From Podila epigama (taxonomy: Eukaryota; Mortierellomycota; Mortierellomycetes; Mortierellales; Mortierellaceae), in the NCBI GenBank assembly GCA_015679605.1, contig JAAAVE010000503.1, positions 7,485 to 17,812 on the forward strand: a stretch of 10,328 bases of DNA, written 5' to 3'. The notes below the pieces were generated by a model. The model searched no databases. It was given only the letters and a program-made list of their open reading frames with translations, and had not been told where the DNA came from. Positions 1-8,160 of the stretch are shown piece by piece. The position numbers and the translations under genes were made by a program. Every line of letters starts with the position of its first letter. The stretch's first letter is position 1.

Positions 1-205
1 AAAAAAAAAAAATAAAATAAAAAGAATACTTTCCTGGTCATGGACTCTTGGACAAAACGCATTGTCACCATGGTAACTGGATCTATGGATTGTACATGCA
101 TTTTGTCACGTTTTGGTTGTTGACCATGACATGAACAAAAAAAGGGATGTCAAAAGGCACAACTAAAGAAATATGAAAATGACATGAATGAAGGCATGCG
201 TCTAT

Positions 206-211
206 TTTATT
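206..211 (-). terminator. Candidate poly(A) signal AATAAA for tropomyosin
   Basis: AATAAA on the minus strand about 123 nt past the tropomyosin stop codon, a normal distance for a fungal 3' UTR. It adjoins a self-complementary TGCATGCATGCA stretch (213-224). Fungal poly(A) signals are degenerate, so this is suggestive only. Confidence 0.4.
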
Positions 212-315
212 TTGCATGCATGCAAGTAAAAATTTTCAAAATAAAATCACCATCTACCAAATCCTGAAAGGAAAAGGAGAGAGGGGAAGGGAAAACAAAA
301 ACTAATGCAGCCAAC

Positions 316-335
316 GGACTGGACTGGACTGGACT
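316..335. repeat. (GGACT)4 tandem repeat overlapping the tropomyosin stop
   Basis: Four perfect copies of the pentamer GGACT lie on the plus strand. The reverse complement of the tropomyosin TAG stop is at 334-336, so the stop overlaps the last repeat unit and the array runs into the 3' UTR. Seen directly. Confidence 0.9.
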
Positions 336-1082
336 ACAAGTCAATCAGAGATGCCATGGTATCCTCCAGCTCCTTCTTGACACTCGCGTATTGCTCTGCC
401 AATCCGTCATACTTCTTTTCAAACTCATCGCGTTCGGATTCAAATTGCTGTGCCTTGCGCTCGAAGTGCTCGGCCTTGACATCCATTTCGCGCAGTCTAT
501 TTCATAGGACAAGAAGGATAGACAGACGTACTTTGTCAACATCCTCAAGCTTTCAATGACGTACAAAGGTAGTGGAAACATCAAGGTTCAAGTAGGATGA
601 ACAGTCAATTGACTTACTTTTCTGTAGTATCACGGAGATTACTCTCAGCTGCATCAAGTTCAGATTCGAGCAACGTGACTTTACGAAGGAGACCCTCGCC
701 TACCGTCTTTGAGTTCTCTCCTTCGTCAATGTCAGCCTTGGCCGCTGCCATGCGGGCGTCAGCCTTCTCGAGATCCTCCTCGGCGCGCTGAAGACGGTTC
801 TTGAGTGAAACGATCTCATGGTCGCGCTGTGTCAACTCATTTGTCAGTCTCTTGACCTCTGTCTCGGCCTCATCTGCGCGGACCATCGCCGTGTCAACCT
901 CGACACGCAGGGATGCAAGTTTCTACGCAAAATTGAAGATTGAGTTTGTTTTTTCTTTTTCAGCATTTGGAAGTAAAATTTGCCACACTTTGGTCACCGC
1001 TTCTTTCATTGCAAAAACAGAGAGCGAGACTTTAATCAAGAATCATAGTATGGATGTTCATTACCTCTTTGAATTTTTCCAT
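334..1082 (-). CDS. Tropomyosin (three coding exons)
   Basis: Coiled-coil dimer that polymerises head to tail along actin filaments and, in fungi, stabilises formin-made cables and the cytokinetic ring. Coding exons on the minus strand are 1082-1065, 922-618 and 496-334, with introns 1064-923 (GTAATG...TAG) and 617-497 (GTAAGT...TAG). The joined protein has 161 residues, the usual size of short fungal tropomyosins such as S. pombe Cdc8 and yeast Tpm2. It opens MEKFKEKLASLRVE, like yeast Tpm1 MDKIREKLSNLK. Across the second intron it reads TTEKLREMDVKAEHFERK, matching the yeast stretch TTEKLRESDLKADQLERR. It ends KKELEDTMASLIDL, like yeast KKELDEIAASLENL. The whole protein is charged heptad coiled coil with no Pro and almost no Gly. 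Exon 1 supplies only six codons, so the start rests on homology and correct splice phase. Recognition is by remembered family sequence; identity is very likely. Confidence 0.95.
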
Positions 1083-1135
1083 GATAATTGAACTGAATTG
1101 TTTGTTGTGATGTGGAGAGTGAACGAATGAAGTTG

Positions 1136-1231
1136 CTGACAAGAATACAAAACAGAAAAAAAAAGTTGGATATGAAAAAGTCTCTTTATAAGAAAAAAAG
1201 AAAAGAAAAGAAAAGAAAATAGCACACGTAC
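1136..1231 (-). other. Probable 5'-leader intron of the tropomyosin gene
   Basis: On the minus strand a GTACGT donor at 1231-1226 is followed by a strongly T-rich tract and a TTGTCAG acceptor ending at 1136, 53 nt before the tropomyosin ATG. The 96-nt length fits the other introns here. The interior holds four CTTTT units (1219-1200) and a T9 run that act as polypyrimidine. No ATG-initiated frame crosses it into the tropomyosin frame, so it would lie in the untranslated leader. Prediction from splice-site appearance only. Confidence 0.45.
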
Positions 1232-1810
1232 AGGAGCTTCCAATCCTTTCTTGACCCTCTTTGGCAACCGCTTCTGCAAAGACTACGCGCGTGTGCACAA
1301 GAGAAAGCACCTGTGTTAATTGGCAAGTGAGCCTTGCTTCTATCCTTCATTGACTAAAAAAAAACGTTCACATGCCTGCTTGCTCAGAGACTTGATGGTT
1401 CTTAATGTTCGCTCCTTTCCATAGAGCATTAGCGAGGCCTAGTTCAGATCCCTTGAACTATCACTCAGTTCCCTTCCTGGTGTAGACATATTGCTCAACA
1501 AGCATACTACAAGACAAAGAAAATAAAATGCCTCAATACGCGTTATAGGAACTGCGTAGGATGGATGATTGCAGCATTAAATAAAAAAAAAAAAAAAAAA
1601 AAGGAAAAGCCTTTTCCTTCCATTTATCGACTTTTTGTATATTTGTATTCGCAAACTCGCGATTAAAAAAAAGAAGAGAATGCCTCCATCCTTGGGTAAT
1701 TAAGAACATTATCATTCATGCAGGAGATGGAGTGGATCCTTCTTTTTCTTTGTAAAAAGAGAGTTCTCATCGCTCTTTATCTCTCCCTTTTTTTTTATTT
1801 TTTAAAATTT

Positions 1811-1816
1811 TTTATT
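1811..1816 (-). terminator. Candidate poly(A) signal AATAAA for the PH-domain gene
   Basis: AATAAA on the minus strand about 63 nt after the stop codon at 1879-1881, followed by further A-rich sequence. Position and composition suit a fungal 3' end signal, but no cleavage site can be proved from sequence. Confidence 0.45.
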
Positions 1817-1878
1817 TGAAAAATAAAAGTTATCTTCCTTCTCTGCATTTGAAGTAAACCTGTAAAGAGATGGAAGCG

Positions 1879-4800
1879 CTAAAAGTAACAAAATTCTTCT
1901 TCAGATACAACAGAGACTGACTGGTCATCGTCGTCCTCATCTTCATCAATGCTGCTGTTGTCGTTGGCCAGTTTTGCTGCCATCGTGGAAATCGCCACCG
2001 ACAACTCCTGAATCTGCTTGTGAGCCGCTTGTTCGACCGCCTCCGCTGACTGCTTCATTGCCAACTCCTGAATCTGACATGGGTTCTCGTGAACCGCATG
2101 GCCATCTTCTGGTCGCTCTGCTGCCTTCTCCACCACCGGCTCCATCGTCTCCTGAGCAGTTACCATTGACACAGGCGAATCTGCCTCCATGGGGACCTTG
2201 ACCTGGACTGGGCCTAGTATGTGCTGCTGTTGCTGTGACATCAAGGACAATGATGATACTGGCTGCTGTTGCGCAACAGCGTTATTAGCCAAAGCACTCA
2301 CAATGATGTTGTCTTCAGTTGGATGATGATGAGTATGATTAGGAGTGACATTCACATTCGCCTTGAGCTCGGCTGCCGCGGCAATTGCGGCCGCCAGTAT
2401 GAGCTGACGCTGACTCTTTAGCGATTCTTGTCGCCTTGTTCGCATCTGTGCCAATGGCTCATTCTCATCCTCATCATCATCGTCTTGCTCTTTGCTTTGG
2501 TTGCCTTGAGGGCCTTGTTGGTACTGGATCTTTTGTTGATGTTGATGTTGATGTTGTTGGTGGTAATGTGGCTGTTGGTGGTGCTGGTGGTATCGCGTCG
2601 TCACATCTTGTCGGTTGTAATAACCACCAGCAGTCGTGATCGAATCGCAGGGCAAAGTCAGGTCCTGCAAGACTTGAAGACTTGGGAGGGATCTGGATGG
2701 CGCGAACCGCTGTTGTTGACCGGATTCAACAGCGGTACTGGCGCTGTTAAGCGAATGTGGAGGTGAGCGCGTCTGTTGGAGTGGATGATAGGAAAGAGGA
2801 GGGACAGTGTAGTCATATCCACCGTTCATGTTCATGGCCATGCCAATGCCGTTCGTCGTAGTACGGTGACCGCTGGCTGCGTGAGATGTGCTGAACGGAT
2901 ATGGATGATGCTCTAGAACACTGTGTGAGGACAATTTCCTAGGATATGTGTCAAAGCTTTGACAAGGCGGGAAAAGAGAGGCCGAACAGGAGGAGGAAGG
3001 CATCATGGAAGGTTGCTGTTGCTGCGGGTTTTGAACGAGGCTATTATACGAAGGTCGTCGGCTGGACAACGACTGTGCCTGCGACTTTGGCTGCGATTGT
3101 TGTTGTCCATCGCGAGGATACACGAAATCTGGGTCATGAATCGGAAGATGCGAATAACTGGAGCCGTGGAGCCTAAGGGAAGGGTCCGATCGCGTTGAGG
3201 GTAGAGGGGCCTGCTCGGCGCCCTGGACATGATGGTCCCTGTTCGACTGCTTTGGTGTGATGGGTGCAGGGGGGAGGAGGGCGTCCATGGTCTCGAGTGT
3301 CGGGTAAGAGTCTCGTTTCGAGGCACCGTCTTCGGACGAGAGCTGGGTCTTTTGCCAACGCGAGTACCGGTTCAACTTGAGGAGGCTGAGTGGGAGACTC
3401 TCCTCGGCATCCTTGACTATAGTTGCATTAAACTTGTTCTCTCCAGAGGATGGCCCCATGGTCATTTGCTGTACAACGAGGTCATTCGAGGGCCAACGTG
3501 AGGCAAGGTGGTGCTGGCTTGGCTCCGTATGTGCCAGGCCATCGTCTTTTCCGAGCGCGTAGATTTGCTGATGATACCTGGGCCGATTGGCGCTGCTCTG
3601 GCCTGGCATTGGGAGTGAGCTGTCCTCACATGACTTGCGCTCGCTTGCGGGCGCCGTCAACGGTGACGCGGAAAATTCGTCCTTGAAATGTACCCAGTCT
3701 GCACTAGGATCAGCTTCTTCGGGTACGAGGGCATGACTCTTTTGCTTGGAGATGGGTGTTTCGTCATTTCGTTCGCAATGCTTCATTTGTTGCTGCTGTT
3801 CTTCACAGTTCTCTTGGTCACCCTTTGGACACACTGTTCGACCAGCATAGTGCTCCGAGTCATCTGAATGGAAGGAGGATTCGTCGCCCATCATCAAGGG
3901 TGACAAGAGACTTCGGCGCCAGGCATCAATGGCTGCAGCCTTTTCTGGAGCGAGTGTGACCATGCCTGGCCAGTAGCCCTGGGACTCATGGCCGCCCTCA
4001 TCAGGATTCTCTCCAAAGTCTTGGCTCTGAGGTGCAAAATGGAGAGGGTGGACAGCCAAGTCCAGTCCCTGACCTTGGCTCTGTCTGCGCTCTTGCCCCT
4101 GCCCTTGTTGCACAGCTCCAGAAGACATCTTTCGCCTGATTCTCGGGTCATCTCGCTTTGCCCCAACATCCAAATGTCGTGAGATCCGTCTTGACTCATG
4201 ACGATCTCCATCTCTTTCAAAGTCCAATAGCGTTTTCCTTTCTTGAAGAGTACGGGGTCTTGGCTTGGTAGACGTATCTTCATGTATCGGATATTGCTGA
4301 TGCTGTGCTGGCAGATCCCATTCAAATCCCTGAGGCAGGAACCTGGAGATTCTAGGAGGAGCTGGAATTTGGTACTGTGGTGCGCCACTGTCCTTGCTCT
4401 TGCTGGCGGTGTTGCCTGCATTGCCTGCATTGCCTGCATTGAGCATTGGAAGGGGAATCAGGCGATATCGGGAAGAAGGCAATACATGGGCTTCCAGTCC
4501 ATTCTGCTCTACCATTTGGAAGATATTTTCATTATTGCCGCGATGATGGGATGATTGTTCCTTGCCCTTGTCCTGACTCTGGTCCTGGCCTTGGACCTGG
4601 TTATGCACCTGACCCTGACTCGAGCGCCGGCTTTGTTGACGATCAGGATGAAGCACCCGTCGCTGATGTCGTCGTGAATGCAAGTACTTGTGAATGATCT
4701 GCATTGACTTTTTGCGGGTTGGAAGTGGATAAGAGTTGCAATGGGAGGACTGTGGCTCGTCTTCGTTATGAGTAAAGGTAGACTTTGTTGCTGTGGCATG

Positions 4801-5545
4801 AAGTCCTTTGGCGGGGGAGACATCATCGGCAGACTGACTTTGGCATTGTGTTTGATCACGGTTGGTGTTGGAGATGGAGGATGATGAAATGAGTAGGTGC
4901 AATGACCAAATCTTGGAAAGCACAAAGAACCATCGTTGAAGGTCAATTTCTTTCTTGGCACGCAGTAAGAGGTTTCGGCCGTCATTGAGGGTGATGGACA
5001 AGGTTCTGGGAGTTTCTGTATATGGGGTGAAGCATCGGACGTTTCTGTATGGGGAAGATAAGAGCCTGATGGACGTCATGGAGGCAAGGTCGAGCGACCA
5101 CTTTCCCGACATGGATGTGGAGCGTTTAGAGGTGGTGGAAGAAGACGTGATGAAGGGTGAATAATGCGATGTATCCTTGTTTGCAGCTTTTGCACGTTTG
5201 CTTGCACACACAAGAGCTTTTGTTGAATACACGTAAAAAAAGACGCGTTTGATAGGAGATAGGAGAGGGGGGGATGGGTGTGACAGTGTGAGTCTCTAGT
5301 GGGTATAGCAAAAGATCGCTGTTTTCAGTTTTTCATGGTTCACAAATGCATTTTTTTTTAGACAACTTACTCTTTCCGTCAAATGTGAAAAGGCGTGCCT
5401 GCCATTGTCCACTTGGACCAAGTTTTAGCAGGTGGCCACTAAAGAGTGGACACGGCAGGGAAGTAATATCGGAATGAAGTTTTGGGTCGAACTTGGCGGC
5501 CATGACGGCGGCAGCGCGGTCATCATTCAGGATAGCAGCAGGCAT
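1879..5545 (-). CDS. PH-domain protein with long low-complexity tail (two exons)
   Basis: Minus-strand exons 5545-5371 and 5216-1879 flank a 154-nt intron with GTAAGT donor and CAACAAAAG acceptor; the joined protein is about 1170 residues. Residues ~31-165 form a pleckstrin-homology domain: strand 1 FSGHLLKLG, strand 2 WQARLFTFDG, strand 3 KTLVCASKRA (completed only by the splice), then WSLDLASMTSIRLL, a TLNDGRNLLLRAK strand and the C-terminal helix LQRWFFVLSKIW with its conserved Trp near residue 154. A Ser/Thr-rich insert of about 25 residues sits in the strand 3-4 loop. PH domains bind phosphoinositides or proteins at membranes; the ligand here is unknown. The rest is rich in Gln, His, Ser and Pro, with an NAG repeat near 318-327, His/Gln runs near 930-970, an Ala-rich helix near 1000 and an acidic C-terminus ending EEEFCYF. 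Ordered-looking islands include EKAAAIDAWRRSLLSPLM and SLPLSLLKLNRYSRW. The start is the first in-frame ATG (AAAAATGCC); residue 15 is an alternative. A second in-phase acceptor 30 nt further on would remove ten residues of strand 3. Confidence 0.85.
4412..4438. repeat. Three tandem 9-bp units encoding Asn-Ala-Gly
   Basis: Three perfect copies of TTGCCTGCA (plus strand) lie inside the PH-domain gene and encode the NAGNAGNAG stretch near residues 318-326. The unit is a multiple of three, so copy-number change would keep the frame. A probable length polymorphism within a disordered tail. Confidence 0.85.
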
Positions 5546-5845
5546 TTTTTTTGGGGTGTTTATTTTTATGGTTCTGATAATGGTGATGGTGTTGTATCCG
5601 TGGTTTTGATCAGGAAATGGGTCTTTTGAATGGATACGCAATATTCACCTAAGGAAGGGAAAAAAATGGGAGCGGGAAAGGAGAAGAAAGATGGTCGATG
5701 GGTAGGTTGAAAGGTACAAGAACTGAGCACTTGTCAACCACCAGGTGCTAGGGTATATGAAAAATATCGAGGCGGCGTAGGAGAAATCAGATGAGCATTA
5801 AAAGAAAAGGTTTGTTTGTTGCTGGTGCTAGTGTTTTAGTAGGAA

Positions 5846-5869
5846 TGGTGGTGGTGGTGGTGGTGGTGG
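5846..5869. repeat. (TGG)8 trinucleotide repeat
   Basis: Eight perfect TGG units in the upstream region of the PH-domain gene, about 300 bp before its ATG. The complementary strand reads as a poly-His open frame, but nothing around it looks coding. A likely variable microsatellite. Confidence 0.9.
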
Positions 5870-6496
5870 CTCAAGTGAGTTGTGAGCAAGCCCGGGTAGT
5901 GCAATGTCAGCAATGTGAAAGGAAGGAATGTGTGGAGAAAGGAAAGAAGCAATGAGAAAAAAAATGGTGACAAAGGTCCAATGATATTAATAAGTTGGTT
6001 CGAACACTGGTCAAGGACTATGAGAGCATGACAATGGTGGACATGAAAATGGGTATGGATGGATGTCCTTGTTACGGATGGCAAAGGAGAAAGGCAACAA
6101 GTTATATTGGACAAAAAAATGTGGGAGAAAGAAGAAAGAAGAAAAAGAAAGAAAGATAATAAAGAGAGAGAGAGAGACAAGGCGGGAAGAAGGACGAGTA
6201 TGATGAATGGTGAAAACTGGAGATAGATAGTGAGGACAGAGGTAAAAGGTCACTTTAAGCATCATGGCAATATCGTTGTGGGGTAAATAACATAGAGTGA
6301 ATGAGATTGCATGAACTGTGGATGATGCTGGATGCAACATGGGCAATGGGCCTTGAGTCATGGGCACAGGCTATGTTGTAGATCCTTTGAGACTTTGCAC
6401 AAAGCCCGCATTCTCCTTTGGCCGCACAACTTCACACTATCACCTTCACTTTCAGTCTTCTCATAATTTCCCATGTTGGCCTCGGTTGTGTCGTTT

Positions 6497-6512
6497 CTCT
6501 CTCTCTCTCTCT
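6497..6512. repeat. (CT)8 microsatellite in a longer pyrimidine block
   Basis: Eight CT units, then further CACTCTCTCTCC, within a plus-strand pyrimidine-rich block. It lies in the divergent intergenic region. Such tracts often serve as promoter elements in fungi, but no specific role can be assigned. Confidence 0.8.
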
Positions 6513-8017
6513 CACTCTCTCTCCTGCTTTTCTTTCTTCCCACCATTTGTTGGCTGGTCACTATACGTTCTTTTCTCTTGATTGCACATGGAGTAGCTCT
6601 TCGTAAAAAGAAGGCGCCCTGTCAAAATGTAGCCCAATCTGACTTATCTTTTTTTTTTTTTTTTTTTTTAAACAAGGCATCCATCACGTTCTGCCATGGA
6701 CTCTCCTGAGGGTGAAGAACGACCTCCCTCTTTTTGGCATGCAGCCCAGTTTTCTCTTTTTTTCTCTTTCTATCTCTCTCTCCCTCTCCCTCTTCTTAAA
6801 ATGCGGATGCAACCACAGTGCCGGTACTCACCCTGGTGCTGTTGCTACCCTCTCCCCTTCCGTCTCGTTGCACGGCTAATGGTCTCCGTTGAAGGAAATA
6901 TACACGTCCAGTCCACGGACCATGTGCTATCGTGGGAGTATGTTATGGGGAAGGGTGAAGAACAAGACACAACAAGCAATCGGCGTTGACGGGTCATGGC
7001 CAATGTTATCCAAGGGGTTTACCCAGGTGCTGATTTCCCAAAAGATCTAATCCTTTTCCGCCTGACATGATGTTGCATCTTTCATTTTCATCCTGCAGGA
7101 TAGGATTTGCCGCGTAAAAAAAATAATAAAAAAAAAGATGCGAGAACCAAGGGAGAGTTCAATAACGCGTCGCGAATATGCTGTTAAGCAACACACAAAA
7201 GGGGGGGAATGAGAAGAAAAGGAAGGGAGGAGGGTCAAAAGGGGACAAGATCTGTTGCCGGCTTTTCAATAACCCAAGAACGGTATAACGCCAATATCCG
7301 TGTACAGACATGAGGATATTCAAAACAAATTGACGGACTGCACCTGTCAATGGTCCGTCCGCAAGCGAGGAGATGTTCCATTTCAAACCAACATGGGACC
7401 ATCTCGCGACTTTGACTTTGATTTGACTTGGCTTGGCTTGGAAGTAAGAGTGACTTGAAAAAATATGAGAGGAAGTAGACCTTGTTTATTGACAAGGCGC
7501 ATAGTGTAACTGGGGGGGACCCTGCAGTGCCTCCAACATGTTGATAAGTGGAGTAGGATTTATGATGCATGCATGAGAGGGGTGCTTGGCCAATGTTAGT
7601 AAGAAAGTGGAACGTAGAAAGATGAGAAGAACTGGTGAAAGAAGCAGGCTTGGGCTAGAATGACCAATGGAAGAATATGCAGGGGTATTAAAAAAAAAAG
7701 AATGGCACACGTCCATTCCACTTGCACAGCTTTTCAAAACCTAAATGCTACGTAGCCAGAAACTCAATTGAACCCAAGCTGGCTCTTATCCCTGTCTCTC
7801 CGTGTCTCTCCTCACCCACACACAGTCCCGACCCAGCCATCGAATCAGATCGCTCCATTTCAAAAGCCGCTCCACCGACGTCACCCGGTGCGCTCCCAGT
7901 GCTAGTATCCGTGAAATAGGGTTTTTGTTGTCTGCAAGTCAAGTGTAAAAAGGGTAACTTCACTTTTGGGTTGCCGCCCTATGACCCTTGCCTCCAAAAA
8001 GACTGTCACGTTACCTC

Positions 8018-8041
8018 TTTTTTTTTTTTTTTTTTTTTTTT
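8018..8041 (+). promoter_or_regulatory. Poly(dA:dT) tract, probable FUR1 promoter element
   Basis: Twenty-four consecutive T residues, followed closely by eight G residues (8048-8055). It is about 115 bp upstream of the proposed FUR1 ATG and just before a TATA-like sequence. Long dA:dT tracts in fungal promoters tend to exclude nucleosomes. Function here is inferred from position. Confidence 0.45.
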
Positions 8042-8065
8042 CCCTTTGGGGGGGGTGGTGGGAGA

Positions 8066-8075
8066 TAAATATATT
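8066..8075 (+). promoter_or_regulatory. TATA-like element upstream of FUR1
   Basis: The sequence ATAAATATAT starts 92 bp before the proposed ATG at 8158, followed by T-rich DNA and a pyrimidine-rich stretch suited to transcription starts. If used, it would place the start near 8100-8140 and give a short leader. This agrees with 8158 being the initiation codon. Confidence 0.4.
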
Positions 8076-8157
8076 TTTTTTTTTTATTTTTTTTTTCTGT
8101 TTTCTTTTTTCGTTTGTTCTGTTCATTACCCCTTCACCATTCAAACCCCTGAACACA

Positions 8158-8160
8158 ATG
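8158..8160 (+). other. FUR1: Proposed ATG-only first coding exon of FUR1
   Basis: ATG is directly followed by GTACGA, the same donor hexamer that starts intron 4 of this gene at 8896. The acceptor TTACCAG ends at 8414, giving a 254-nt phase-0 intron. The alternative ATG at 8235 (MLPSY, then GTGTGT donor) also splices in phase but has a weaker donor and gives a longer N-terminus than usual. Transcript evidence is absent, so this is a reasoned choice. Confidence 0.55.

Larger units (their letters stand above)
1083..1878. other. Intergenic: tropomyosin promoter/leader and PH-gene 3' flank
   Basis: No supported coding sequence. The part next to 1083 is the tropomyosin leader, including the likely leader intron at 1231-1136. 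The part next to 1878 is the 3' UTR of the PH-domain gene. A 20-base A run (1583-1602) and shorter A and T runs make the stretch low in complexity. Open frames here are short and made of homopolymer codons (runs of Phe, Lys), not protein-like. Both flanking genes point the same way, so a promoter for tropomyosin must lie within it. Confidence 0.7.
5546..8157. other. 2.6 kb divergent intergenic region
   Basis: Lies between the divergently transcribed PH-domain gene and FUR1 gene and must hold both promoters. I read both strands and found no family-like protein and no tRNA. Open frames of up to about 118 codons are composed of Ser/Leu/Phe or Arg/Glu runs produced by CT/GA tracts. It contains (TGG)8 at 5846-5869, GA repeats near 6164-6177, a CT repeat at 6497-6512, T21 at 6649-6669, another CT-rich block at 6750-6795 and T24 at 8018-8041. 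The stretch 7740-7920 is more GC-balanced and open on the plus strand for about 60 codons, but has no recognisable protein and no good splice link to FUR1. Confidence 0.65.

Noticed and set aside
532-549. An 18-nt microexon inside the second tropomyosin intron, flanked by AG and GTACGT, one frame of which reads LEDVDK
   Set aside because: It would leave a following intron of only 35 nt and add six residues that break the heptads. Splicing straight to 496 gives TTEKLREMDVKAEHFERK, which matches known tropomyosins.
3894-4985. Several other-frame open stretches on both strands within the PH-domain gene (for example 3894-4439 and 4509-4985)
   Set aside because: They are shadows of the long coding frame, which alone is uninterrupted and shows the PH fold and coherent composition bias.
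5836-6367. Minus-strand open frames including a poly-His stretch
   Set aside because: Composition is that of CT/TGG repeats (Ser, Leu, Phe, His runs); no domain and no plausible splice partners.
6696-6989. Plus-strand frame of 97 codons beginning MDSPEGEERPPSFW
   Set aside because: It runs through CT-rich simple sequence, has no recognisable family and no splice-linked continuation, so a chance frame is more likely.
6998-7598. The 11-mer GGCCAATGTTA repeated at 6998 and 7588
   Set aside because: An 11-base match within a few kilobases is expected by chance; there is no extension on either side.
7722-7919. Plus-strand frame upstream of FUR1 as a possible N-terminal extension
   Set aside because: No good in-phase donor links it to 8415, and the UPRT N-terminus is already full length with the ATG at 8158.
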